Below, one piece after another: positions 1 to 7,636 of a stretch of DNA of 64,000 nt (position 1 is the stretch's first letter; the number at the start of each line of letters is the position of its first letter). A model generated the notes under the pieces. The model worked only from the letters and a program-made list of their open reading frames with translations. It was not told the origin of the DNA and searched no databases. Location: assembly GCA_050178135.1 (NCBI GenBank), contig JBFXGJ010000001.1, positions 1 to 64,000 on the forward strand. The letters are read 5' to 3'. A program made the translations under genes and the position numbers. Source of the stretch: UBA288 sp050178135. GTDB taxonomy: Archaea; Halobacteriota; Methanomicrobia; Methanomicrobiales; Methanospirillaceae.

Positions 1-13
1 GGAGGTAGAAACC

Positions 14-670
14 ATGAGTCGAGGAATTGATCTGCGGATGCTCTCCCTGCTCACTGCATTCATGCTGGTAAGCGTGGCGTTCGTTCCTGCGGTAAGCGCC
101 CAGAGTGAGATGAAAACAGCTCAGGATGCGCTGAAGGAAGTCAAGATAGAGATTGTAACCGACACAGAAAATTTGAAAGAGTGTTATGCAACTGTCCCGC
201 TTGAAGATGGCAGGGAGCAGAAGTACTTCGTCAGGCAATGGAAATCAGAGGTGGATGGAAAGGAGGTCTGGAAGTTTAATGTATTTGAATCCAGCCCGGA
301 TGGAGTAATTGCACATGATGCGGTGTTCGGTAGAGATTCTTACTACTGGTGGGATTCGAGTGGCATCCACATGCACTTCGGGCCGATAGATATGAGTGCT
401 CTTTCCGATTTGAGCTCTGCAGTCATAGGTGCATTTGGGGCATGGTTGGCCACGGTGATAGGACTAAGCGGAGGTGTCGCTGCAGTCCTTGCTGCCGTAC
501 TTGCGATAGCGATAATACTTACGTACTGGTATTATCAAAATGTTGACGGGAGTATGGACGTATATCTCAGTAATACGACAATTGCTCTCATACCAGTGTA
601 TGCCCTGATGCCTGGCTCCCAACCGATTGTTGTACGGTTAGGAACACATGATGTCATTCTAATGCTCTAA
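14..670 (+). CDS. secreted or membrane-inserted hypothetical protein with Ala/Gly-rich hydrophobic segment
   Basis: A protein of 218 residues that I do not recognise. It opens with a Sec-type signal peptide (about residues 7-29, cleavage likely after VSA, before Gln30). A soluble region with a KYFVRQW-like strand and an aromatic DSYYWWDS stretch follows. A long Ala/Gly-rich hydrophobic segment (about 133-174) contains glycine motifs and ends in TYWYY, and the last 40 residues look like beta strands. A strong ribosome binding site GGAGGTAG lies at 1-8, six bases before the ATG. Base composition is clearly more AT-rich than the core genes, which suggests acquired DNA. The hydrophobic helix plus C-terminal strands recall membrane-active secreted peptides, but that is only a resemblance. 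Confidence 0.75.
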   Translation: MSRGIDLRMLSLLTAFMLVSVAFVPAVSAQSEMKTAQDALKEVKIEIVTDTENLKECYATVPLEDGREQKYFVRQWKSEVDGKEVWKFNVFESSPDGVIAHDAVFGRDSYYWWDSSGIHMHFGPIDMSALSDLSSAVIGAFGAWLATVIGLSGGVAAVLAAVLAIAIILTYWYYQNVDGSMDVYLSNTTIALIPVYALMPGSQPIVVRLGTHDVILML

Positions 671-698
671 TTTTTTATCATTGTTAGAGTGGATGTCG

Positions 699-920
699 AT
701 GAACCGAAAAACGATAAGGACCTTAATTGCTGTGGGCTGGGTGTTAACTCTCATATTTCTCTCCATTCTCATAGGTCGTTATGAGGATCTGGTATCACGC
801 GGATTTTCCCAGCTGACTTTTCTTCTGGGGGCAATATTTGGATTGATATCCGCGATGGTTCTCAATAAGGTCGATGCCAGATTCGCTGATAATGAGGAAT
901 CGGAGGAGGTGAGGGAGTGA
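699..920 (+). CDS. small two-helix membrane protein
   Basis: A 73-residue protein with two transmembrane helices (about residues 8-26 and 36-55) and an acidic C-terminal tail (ADNEESEEVRE). It starts 28 bases after the preceding secreted protein and probably shares its transcript. ATG codons at 693 and 699 and a TTG at 681 are all in frame. I prefer 699 because a GAGTGG purine run sits about six bases upstream. The function is unknown. Its size and pairing would fit an accessory or immunity partner of the upstream protein, but nothing in the sequence proves it. Confidence 0.55.
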   Translation: MNRKTIRTLIAVGWVLTLIFLSILIGRYEDLVSRGFSQLTFLLGAIFGLISAMVLNKVDARFADNEESEEVRE

Positions 921-1207
921 TCATTTTCACAATCATGCTTCCAAGGATTTCCCCCCAACTTGCGAGATCTCCCGAATGGGCAACGGGTTATGTAAAACGA
1001 ATTCAAGGATGATAATGAAACGATCGACACTCTTGCTCGTCCTATCATTGTCTCTGCTCGGTTGCGGCTGCACCTCTCAGGATCTTCTGGAAACAAACAG
1101 CTCGTCTTTTGCGGATACGGTAAGAGGATCTCAGGATTATTATGATACAATCGTGATCGACGACCCGCTCAATGCGACTGCGTGGTGCATGCGGGGAAAT
1201 TACTATA

Positions 1208-1225
1208 GAGGATAGCTCGGAACAC
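1208..1225 (+). repeat. left terminal inverted repeat of the IS5-family element
   Basis: GAGGATAGC followed by weaker similarity. It pairs with the inverted right end at 2313-2330, with eight of the first nine bases matching. It lies immediately inside the left TATA target duplicate. Confidence 0.7.
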
Positions 1226-1320
1226 TCAGACCTCACCGCTCTGAACGAAATCTCTTGAGCATCGGTCCTCCTGTCCTTTTGGTTCCCCCCACGTCTTTCC
1301 ACACTATCTGATCGCGAAAG

Positions 1321-2274
1321 CTACCGCTCGGCGCGTTCTTTTCGCTGGATAGTTCGGAGCTGAAGGAGGTTGTAATTGAAGCACGCCATGACGTTCGCGA
1401 GATGTGCCCGAGCGACCGTTGTGACCATTACATGGCCGGCATGGAAACATCGTTTGATCACCGCGCAGGGTCGTTCCACGAGAACCCTCGTACGGCTGAT
1501 CGCCCGTTTTCGTCGTTGCTCCCTGATGGAGAGCGGATGGTTCCGAACCGCCCGATGCATCGTTTTGTCCATCGACGTCGCTGGTTTGACACCGAAATAC
1601 CCTTTGTCCCGGTAGACCGTTTCTCCCGGTTTCGAGAGGTCGACACGACTATCATGGGTCGATGCCGTGGTGGTTACCACCCGTCGGATTAACTGCCACT
1701 CCTTGTCGATGAGGGTGTGAAGTTTATACCCGAACTGACTCTTTTTCCCTTTCTTCGCCCAGGTGCCGTCCCGGCTCCGCCGGGTCCGTGCCTGATCGCC
1801 GCGTGGTGTATCAGCGGTCGCATGACCGGGGTCCGCGGTAATGAACGTTGCATCCTGGATCACACCCCGGTGAATTTTCAGGCCGCGGGCATCGAGCTGC
1901 TGCTGGAGGTCGGTCCAGAGGTCGTCGATCATGCCGGCGTCGACCAACCGGTTCTTGAACGCCCAGATCGTCGAACGGTCGGGGATCGTGGCAGGATACC
2001 CAAGAAAATGGCGGAATGAGATCCGGTCCCCAGCCTGCCGTTCGAGCTCGTAGTCGGAGAGACCATACCACTGCTGCAGCACGAGCAGTTTCATGAGCAC
2101 GATCACATCGGTATGCGGGCGACCGCCCTGATCGGTGTCGCTCTGGTAGAGCGTGGACAACCGGGGACGAAACAGCTCCCAGTCAATCAAATCTTCGATC
2201 TCATTGAGAGGGTCACCACGGGCGGCGATGGACGCATACTCCTGGTGGAGAAAAAAGTTCCCGAACGTGCTCAT
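1321..2274 (-). CDS. IS5-family DDE transposase
   Basis: The 317-residue transposase catalyses excision and insertion of the surrounding element. An N-terminal DUF772-type domain (about residues 45-110, with GGRPHTDVIVLMKLLVLQ and the RHFLG motif) precedes the DDE catalytic core. The acidic residues are Asp141 (IQDATFI), Asp223 (YRDKGYFG) and Glu267 (VLVERPCA), with a conserved STHDSR at about 204-209. The length is normal for the family and the frame is unbroken, so it may be active. The start codon lies 56 bases inside the right end of the element. Overlapping frames on the opposite strand are not genes. Confidence 0.93.
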   Translation of the reverse strand: MSTFGNFFLHQEYASIAARGDPLNEIEDLIDWELFRPRLSTLYQSDTDQGGRPHTDVIVLMKLLVLQQWYGLSDYELERQAGDRISFRHFLGYPATIPDRSTIWAFKNRLVDAGMIDDLWTDLQQQLDARGLKIHRGVIQDATFITADPGHATADTPRGDQARTRRSRDGTWAKKGKKSQFGYKLHTLIDKEWQLIRRVVTTTASTHDSRVDLSKPGETVYRDKGYFGVKPATSMDKTMHRAVRNHPLSIREQRRKRAISRTRVLVERPCAVIKRCFHAGHVMVTTVARAHLANVMACFNYNLLQLRTIQRKERAER

Positions 2275-2312
2275 CCAGAAAGATCGATCGTAGAGTGGAT
2301 AAAGGTGAGCTG

Positions 2313-2330
2313 GGGTTTGTCGCTATTCTC
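2313..2330 (-). repeat. right terminal inverted repeat of the IS5-family element
   Basis: Read on the minus strand it begins GAGAATAGC, matching the left end at eight of nine positions. It is followed directly by the TATA target duplicate at 2331-2334. Confidence 0.7.
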
Positions 2331-2515
2331 TATAACGACGCATTCGGCCAGTTCGGCGAAGCATTAGAGAGTTATAACCGGTCACTTGAAATGGATCCGG
2401 AATATGGGTATGCCTGGTTCTCGAAGGGAGTTACGTTAGAGAATCTGCAACAGTTCGAAGAGGCGAGAGCCTGTTTTGAAAAAGCCGTACAGTACGATCC
2501 CTCTCTTGCGGGAAC

Positions 2516-2546
2516 GATCTCTCGGATTCGACAATAACCGAGAGCT
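2516..2546 (+). terminator. possible hairpin across the end of the TPR gene
   Basis: CTCTCGG and CCGAGAG form a seven-pair inverted repeat separated by twelve bases that include the TAA stop. There is no long T-run after it, so terminator function is uncertain. The remaining bases up to 2759 show no gene. Confidence 0.3.
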
Positions 2547-2759
2547 CTTCGTCTCGGCGGCAGGCCCGAGAGGTGGATCACCGAGGACTGGGTATGGGCT
2601 AGGAGCGGGAGCGATGACACGGCTCGAGGGGCCCTCGGGTCGGTGCTCGGATAGACTGACACGTCTCACCGAACACGTGCCGTTCAAGCGGATACGAGGG
2701 GAGTGACCGGCATAACCTCATGAGTCCTCCCGCCCAACCAGTACTTCGGGAGCCGCAGG

Positions 2760-3320
2760 ATGAGCGCGAGAAAGGAGTTCGTGGTCGGCGTATCCGGAGC
2801 GAGCGGCGCCCCGTACGCTCGCCGTCTGCTCGAGGTGCTGGTCGAAGAGGCGACCGTGCACCTGGTTGTCACGGAGCAGGCGCGGGCGATCGCCGCGCAC
2901 GAGGGGGTCCGGTACGACGACCTCGACGTGGTCGTCCATCCCAACAACGACCTCGCGGCAGCGATCGCTTCAGGCTCGCACCGTTCGGACGGGATGGCCG
3001 TCGTGCCGTGCAGCACCAAGACCCTCGCTTCGATCGCCCACGGTCTCTCTGCCTCGCTCCTGGCGCGGGCGGCGGACGTCACTCTAAAAGAGCGGCGTCC
3101 GCTCGTGCTCCTGGTGCGGGAGATGCCCCTCTCCCGGGTCCACCTCCGGAACATGCTCGCTGCGGATGAGGCCGGCGCGACAGTGATGGTCGCCAGTCCC
3201 GGTTTCTACGGCCGGCCGGCGACGGTCGATGACCTGGTCGAGATGGTGGTGGGGCGCGTGCTCGACCACCTGGGGGTTGATCACGCCCTCGGCCCTCGAT
3301 GGGGGGGATACGATGCATAA
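2760..3320 (+). CDS. ubiX: flavin prenyltransferase UbiX
   Basis: UbiX joins a dimethylallyl group to FMN to make the prenylated-FMN cofactor of UbiD-type decarboxylases. The 186-residue protein shows the family pattern: GVSGASGAPYA at residues 10-20 for flavin binding, the VPCSTKTLASIAHG segment near residue 82, KERRPLVLLVREMPLS near residue 110 and ASPGFYGRP near residue 144. The next gene is a UbiD homolog whose ATG overlaps the last eight bases of ubiX, so cofactor maker and user are translationally coupled. The protein should be a soluble homo-oligomer. Confidence 0.93.
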   Translation: MSARKEFVVGVSGASGAPYARRLLEVLVEEATVHLVVTEQARAIAAHEGVRYDDLDVVVHPNNDLAAAIASGSHRSDGMAVVPCSTKTLASIAHGLSASLLARAADVTLKERRPLVLLVREMPLSRVHLRNMLAADEAGATVMVASPGFYGRPATVDDLVEMVVGRVLDHLGVDHALGPRWGGYDA

Positions 3321-4581
3321 CGAAGTCACGATGCGGGATTATATCGCACGGGTGCGTGAAGAGGGAGGAGCCATCGAGGTTACCGAGCCGGTCTCGACGG
3401 TCTACGATGCACCTCGTCGGTCGGCCCAGACCGATCGGATGCTCCTTTTTAACGACCTCGGGAACGGGTGGCGCGGCGTCATGAACCTGGTCTCGGACCG
3501 GGCCTCGATCGCCCGGGCCCTCGACCTGCCCCCGGACCGGGTACTCTCGACCCTTGCGGATGCGAGGTTCGACGGGCAGGTCAGGGTCGATGGCCCCCTC
3601 TCCACCGTCCGCCCCGACCTCGACCAGGTCCCCGTGATGAAGCATTACCCGCTGGATGCCGGGCGGTACCTCACGGCGGGCATCGTCTACTCGCGGTACG
3701 GCGGCGTCGAGAATGCCTCGGTCCACCGGATGCTTGTCCAGGGAAAGGACCGGCTCGTCGCCCGGATCGTCGAGGGCCGGCATACCTTCAACCTGCACCG
3801 CCAGGCACGCGAGGCGGGCGAATCCCTCCCGGTCGCGATCGCGATCGGTGTCCACCCGGCCGTCATGCTTGCCGCCTGCACCCGTGTACCGGAAGGTCGG
3901 GAACTCGCCTACGCTGCAGAACTCATCGGCGGCGAGATCGGGGTGCGAGAGTGCTCGAACGGGGTGCTTGTGCCCGATGCCGAGATCGTGATCGAGGGTG
4001 ATATGGGCGCCGAAACGGCGGATGAGGGGCCGTTCGTCGACATCACCGGCACCTATGACCCGGTCCGCGTCCAGCCGGTGATCCGGCTCACCGGCATGGC
4101 GGTGAAACAGGACCCAATCTATCACGGCATCCTGCCGGGGGGTGCGGAGCACAAGGTCCTGATGGGGGCGCCGTACGAGCCCAAGATCTACCGGGCGGTC
4201 GCCGGCGTCACGACGGTCCGTAACGTGCACCTCACCCCCGGCGGCTGCGGGTACCTTCACGCCGTGGTCCAGGTCAAAAAGGCAACGAACGGTGACGGCA
4301 AGAACGCCTGCATGGCCGCTTTCGCCGCCCACACGTCACTCAAGCACGTCGTGGTCGTCGACGAGGACATCGACCCGGGCGACCCGGCAGAGGTCGAGTA
4401 CGCGATCGCGACACGGGTGCGGGGCGACACCGACCTTCTGGTGGTGACGGGCGCCCGCGGGTCGTCGCTCGACCCGTCTCGAATGGCCGACGGGACCAAC
4501 GTCAAGATCGGGGTCGACGCGACCATGGCCCTCGGAAGAGAGGCGGAGTTTGTCCGTGCGAGGTGGGACGATGCAGCTTGA
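3313..4581 (+). CDS. UbiD-family decarboxylase, probable anhydromevalonate phosphate decarboxylase
   Basis: This 422-residue UbiD-family enzyme needs prenylated FMN. Family features seen are the N-terminal RDYIARVREEGG start, the PDAEIVIEG motif and the EGPFVDITGTYD active-site segment. In archaea a UbiD homolog converts trans-anhydromevalonate 5-phosphate to isopentenyl phosphate. The adjacent aconitase X homolog is the enzyme that makes its substrate, which favours this role over a ubiquinone-type one. The start at 3313 was chosen because it overlaps the ubiX stop and begins the conserved region; an upstream in-frame start at 3229 would only add shadow sequence. Substrate assignment is inferred from context. 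Confidence 0.85.
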   Translation: MHNEVTMRDYIARVREEGGAIEVTEPVSTVYDAPRRSAQTDRMLLFNDLGNGWRGVMNLVSDRASIARALDLPPDRVLSTLADARFDGQVRVDGPLSTVRPDLDQVPVMKHYPLDAGRYLTAGIVYSRYGGVENASVHRMLVQGKDRLVARIVEGRHTFNLHRQAREAGESLPVAIAIGVHPAVMLAACTRVPEGRELAYAAELIGGEIGVRECSNGVLVPDAEIVIEGDMGAETADEGPFVDITGTYDPVRVQPVIRLTGMAVKQDPIYHGILPGGAEHKVLMGAPYEPKIYRAVAGVTTVRNVHLTPGGCGYLHAVVQVKKATNGDGKNACMAAFAAHTSLKHVVVVDEDIDPGDPAEVEYAIATRVRGDTDLLVVTGARGSSLDPSRMADGTNVKIGVDATMALGREAEFVRARWDDAA

Positions 4582-5734
4582 CCGCGACGATGAACGCATC
4601 CTCGCCGGCGAGTTTGGAGAGACCCGGCAGCGGCTGATGGAACTCCTCGTCGGCCTCGGGACCGTGTACGGCGCAGAGAAACTTGTCCCGATTGCATCCG
4701 CCCAGGTCTCCGGGGCATCGTACAAGACGATCGGGGACTGGGGCCTCGAGTGGCTCTCGTCCCTCGATGCGCGGGCGGTGGTCCCCGCCGTCCTGAACCC
4801 GGTCGGCATGGACCTGGAACGGTGGCAGGAGATGGGAGTCCCGGCCGACTTCGCCCGCAAGCAGGAGGAGGTGGTCCGCGTCTACCGCCGCCTCGGCATC
4901 CGGCTCGAGTGTACCTGCACCCCGTATTACCTGGCCCTCACGAACTACGGCGACCACCTTGCGTGGTCCGAGTCCTCGGCGGTCTGCTATGCGAACTCGG
5001 TGATCGGCGCCAGGACCAACCGCGAGGGAGGTCCATCGGCGCTCGCTGCTGCCCTGGTGGGCAAGACCCCCTTCTACGGACTTCACCTGGTCGAGAACCG
5101 CCGTCCGACGGTTGCCGTCCGGGTCGAGGGGGCCCCAGACGCTCCGGGCGGCGGCTGGTACGGCGCGCTCGGCGTCCTTGCCGGCAAGGAGGTGGGAGCG
5201 AGGATCCCATTCTTCACCGGGATCCGGCCGACACGTGACGGCTTGAAGAGCCTGGGAGCCGCGATGGCCGCAACAGGGGCGGTCGCCCTCTTCCATGTCG
5301 ACCGGATCACACCGGAGACGCGGGTCTTTCCGTTCGATACGGCGGACCTCGAGACGATCACTGTGACCGCGGCAGAGGTCGAGGCGGTCTGGTCCGACCT
5401 CCCGGTGGAGGCGGTCGCCCTCGGGTGTCCGCACTGCTCGGGGGAGGAGCTGGCCCACATCGCCGCCCTGCTCGACCGGCGGAAGATAACGAAGCCCCTC
5501 TATGTCTTCGCCGCTCGGCGTGTGATCCAGGAGAACGCGGAGGCCGTTGCCGCCATCGAACGGAGTGGTGCGCGGGTTTACGCGGACACGTGCATGGTCG
5601 TCTCGCCGGCCCTGGAGCGGTACGGAGCGATCATGACAAACAGCGGAAAAGGGTTCGCGTACCTGCCGAGCATGTGCGGGGCCGAGGCTCGCCTGGCGCC
5701 ACTCGAGGACTGCGTGGCGGTGGCCACGAGCTGA
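4571..5734 (+). CDS. aconitase X catalytic subunit, probable phosphomevalonate dehydratase large subunit
   Basis: A 387-residue AcnX-family protein. In archaea the large AcnX subunit, with a small swivel subunit, dehydrates 5-phosphomevalonate to trans-anhydromevalonate 5-phosphate using an iron-sulfur cluster. Candidate cluster or active-site cysteines are Cys114 and Cys116 (CTCTPYY), Cys139, Cys286/Cys289 (GCPHCS), Cys341 and Cys369 (PSMCG). The ATG at 4571 follows GAGGTGGG and overlaps the decarboxylase stop by 11 bases, so the two are coupled. The small DUF126-type subunit is not encoded next to it nor elsewhere in this window. Confidence 0.87.
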   Translation: MQLDRDDERILAGEFGETRQRLMELLVGLGTVYGAEKLVPIASAQVSGASYKTIGDWGLEWLSSLDARAVVPAVLNPVGMDLERWQEMGVPADFARKQEEVVRVYRRLGIRLECTCTPYYLALTNYGDHLAWSESSAVCYANSVIGARTNREGGPSALAAALVGKTPFYGLHLVENRRPTVAVRVEGAPDAPGGGWYGALGVLAGKEVGARIPFFTGIRPTRDGLKSLGAAMAATGAVALFHVDRITPETRVFPFDTADLETITVTAAEVEAVWSDLPVEAVALGCPHCSGEELAHIAALLDRRKITKPLYVFAARRVIQENAEAVAAIERSGARVYADTCMVVSPALERYGAIMTNSGKGFAYLPSMCGAEARLAPLEDCVAVATS

Positions 5735-5768
5735 CCTTATCCCTTCCGAAGTGAATCCCCCTACACCC

Positions 5769-6398
5769 ATGGGCCTGTACGACCTGATCGCCGGGCTATT
5801 TGTCCCAGAACGCCGGGTGACGTACCTGCGCGGGCGGGGCGATTCGGCCGGGCTTGTCCGCCTGCTCACACGGGGAGAGCCGGCTGTGCGGCATCTGGCC
5901 GCTGCCGCCCTCGGCGAGCTCCGGGATCCGGTTGCGCTGCCGGCCCTCGTCGCGGCCCTCCAGGGGCCGGACGAGGAGGGCGTCCGCTGGCGAGCTGCAG
6001 AGGCCCTCGTGAAACTCGGGTCCTGTGCGCTCGACAACCTCATCGTTCTCGCCGCCCACGATGACCCCGATGTCCGGTGGAAGGCCTGTGTTTCCCTGGG
6101 TGAGATCGGAGATGTACGGGCGGCTCCTGCCCTTGTCGACCGTCTCGCCGACCACGATCGCTTCGTTCGTACGCGAGCAGTCTCTGCCCTTGTTCGACTC
6201 GGATCTCCCGCACTCCCCCTCCTCACCATCGCCCTCGAGGACCCGGATGTGCGCGTCCGCGTGGGTGCTGCCGATGTCCTCGGCCAGATCGGGGATGCGG
6301 CGGCGATCGAGGGCCTGCTGATCGCGATCAAGGACCCGGTCGAGTCTGTTCGGCGGTCTGCAGCGGTCGCCCTGCTCCGTCTCAACCCCGTCACCTGA
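5769..6398 (+). CDS. HEAT-repeat protein
   Basis: A 209-residue soluble protein built almost entirely of about five HEAT/PBS-lyase-type repeats, each with a pattern like RHLAAAALGELRDPVALPALVAAL, spaced 30-31 residues apart from about residue 35 to the end. Such alpha-solenoids are protein-binding scaffolds; some relatives act in phycobilin chemistry, but none of that context is present here. It lies 34 bases after aconitase X on the same strand, with no clear ribosome binding site before the ATG. The partner is unknown. Confidence 0.85.
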   Translation: MGLYDLIAGLFVPERRVTYLRGRGDSAGLVRLLTRGEPAVRHLAAAALGELRDPVALPALVAALQGPDEEGVRWRAAEALVKLGSCALDNLIVLAAHDDPDVRWKACVSLGEIGDVRAAPALVDRLADHDRFVRTRAVSALVRLGSPALPLLTIALEDPDVRVRVGAADVLGQIGDAAAIEGLLIAIKDPVESVRRSAAVALLRLNPVT

Positions 6399-6444
6399 AC
6401 CGGCGGAGCTCCCGCATCCTCCCACCGGTCCGATCTCCTGTCTC

Positions 6445-7578
6445 CTACAGGATCTGCCGGGAATCGGGGCGTTCGTCCAGGATACGGATGGTCTCGGGAT
6501 TAAGAAGCATGTCGAGGTCCGGGACCACCACCCAGATCGGCAGGGAGCCGGCGAGGTCCTGCGCCTGGACACGGTAGACCCTGGAGGAGAAGAAGGTCGC
6601 ACGGATGTCCGAGTACGCACAGGCGTATTGGTCGAGGCTCGACGGCGCAGCAGGGTCGATCGCCTTTCGACATTCGAGAAGAGGGTTCTGGACGTATTTT
6701 TTAAGGGTGGAGACCTTCCGCTCCCGAAGCTGCCGGGCGAGCCGGCGGCTCGACTCTCCCTGGGCATACCGGACCAGGACCACCTGGCAGACCAGGATGA
6801 AGAGGACGGGGATGAAGCCGAGCCCGGTCACGGTAGCGCGGGAGTTCCAGATCACCCCGAGGGTGAACCCTGGCATGAGCATGGCTGCAATCAGGACGAG
6901 CGCAACGAACCCGGCGGCGATCCCGATCGGCAGCACCACCTTCCAGAGGGGTTCGACATGGCGGTGGATCTTCTGGTAGACCTCGTTCTGGATGCCGATC
7001 AGGGACTCGAGGAACCCGCCGGTGTAGGGTCGAAAGGCCGCGATCGCCAGGTAGAAGAGCATGATCGCGGCCGATTGGAATACGATGAGCCATCCCAAGA
7101 GTCCAAAGTCCCCGAGGAGCGCGAAGACGATGTTGAGCCCATAGACGGCGAGAAATGCCGGTGCGAGAGGCTGGCTGTTGATGAAGAACGAGTTCCAGAA
7201 GATCCGGGCGATGAGCCACCGGTGATCGGCAAGCCCGATCTCACCCAGGCGTTCAGTGATCCGGGTCCCCGCACCGGGTGACGACCCGACACTGCCGGCT
7301 CCTGCCGAGGGGATCAACAGAAGAAACGGGTTGATCACGTAGAGAAAGAAACTGGCTGTGATCCAGTAGATCCCATATTCGGGGACGACGAGCCCGAGCA
7401 GGACGTTCGCGAGCACGAGATCGGCGACGATCAGGTTCGAGAGGAGCGACCGGACATCGTGGCGTTCAAGTCTCCCGAGCGCCTCGGTCTCAGCGTCCAG
7501 TTCTCTCTGGACGCTCGTGATCAGCCTGTCCAGGTGGTCTTTCACCGCATCGTACGACCCCTCGATCATGCGATTCAC
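6445..7578 (-). CDS. polytopic membrane protein of unknown function, CetZ operon
   Basis: A 377-residue protein I cannot place in a named family. It has a short helical, charged N-terminus (about 1-50), roughly six hydrophobic helices between residues 48 and 270, and a soluble C-terminal part of about 100 residues beginning with basic RRLARQLRERK and ending in a folded-looking segment. It starts 58 bases downstream of the coiled-coil protein and reads in the same direction, so it is probably the third gene of the CetZ operon. The C-terminal domain should face the cytoplasm if the helix count is even. Confidence 0.75.
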   Translation of the reverse strand: MNRMIEGSYDAVKDHLDRLITSVQRELDAETEALGRLERHDVRSLLSNLIVADLVLANVLLGLVVPEYGIYWITASFFLYVINPFLLLIPSAGAGSVGSSPGAGTRITERLGEIGLADHRWLIARIFWNSFFINSQPLAPAFLAVYGLNIVFALLGDFGLLGWLIVFQSAAIMLFYLAIAAFRPYTGGFLESLIGIQNEVYQKIHRHVEPLWKVVLPIGIAAGFVALVLIAAMLMPGFTLGVIWNSRATVTGLGFIPVLFILVCQVVLVRYAQGESSRRLARQLRERKVSTLKKYVQNPLLECRKAIDPAAPSSLDQYACAYSDIRATFFSSRVYRVQAQDLAGSLPIWVVVPDLDMLLNPETIRILDERPDSRQIL

Positions 7579-7636
7579 CCCCGGTGTCCCGGCGCTGGCC
7601 CCCTGCGGGAGAAAAAGAGTATCGTGGTGGTCCGGG

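Larger units (their letters stand above)
1208..2330. mobile_element. complete IS5-family insertion sequence, 1123 bp
   Basis: The ends were set by the interrupted host gene and by imperfect terminal inverted repeats. The left end reads GAGGATAGC and the right end, reversed, reads GAGAATAGC, with weaker matching for about nine more bases. The flanks carry the same TATA (1204-1207 and 2331-2334), consistent with a 4-bp target duplication. The element holds one transposase gene on the minus strand. The intact frame, recognisable ends and intact target duplicate point to a fairly recent insertion. Confidence 0.85.
1015..2537 (+). pseudogene. TPR-repeat lipoprotein, split by an IS5-family insertion
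   Basis: The 5' part (1015-1207) encodes a lipoprotein signal peptide with lipobox LLGC and the start of a TPR domain. The 3' part (2335-2537) encodes the rest of the TPR array (ALESYNRSLEMDPEYGYAW and a second copy with ACFEKAVQYDPSL). Removing 1208-2330 and one TATA target duplicate joins the codons exactly as YY-N-DAFGQFGEALE, restoring one 131-residue frame. The protein would have been anchored outside the membrane and bound partners through the TPRs. As it stands the left frame stops at 1213-1215 inside the element. The start at 1015 is favoured by AAGGA five bases upstream; 1009 is the alternative. Confidence 0.85.

Noticed and set aside
1376..2019. Several short plus-strand frames inside the IS5 element
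   Set aside because: They are antisense to the intact transposase and have no matching features.
3079..4332. A 417-codon minus-strand frame opposite the UbiD homolog
   Set aside because: Composition is a mirror of the plus-strand gene (rich in Arg, Asp, Gly, His), with no motif and no ribosome binding site.
4502..6394. A 630-codon open frame on the minus strand opposite aconitase X and the HEAT-repeat gene
   Set aside because: High-GC DNA gives long antisense frames. The translation is Arg/Ser/Pro/Ala-rich with no family resemblance, while the plus strand encodes two recognisable proteins.
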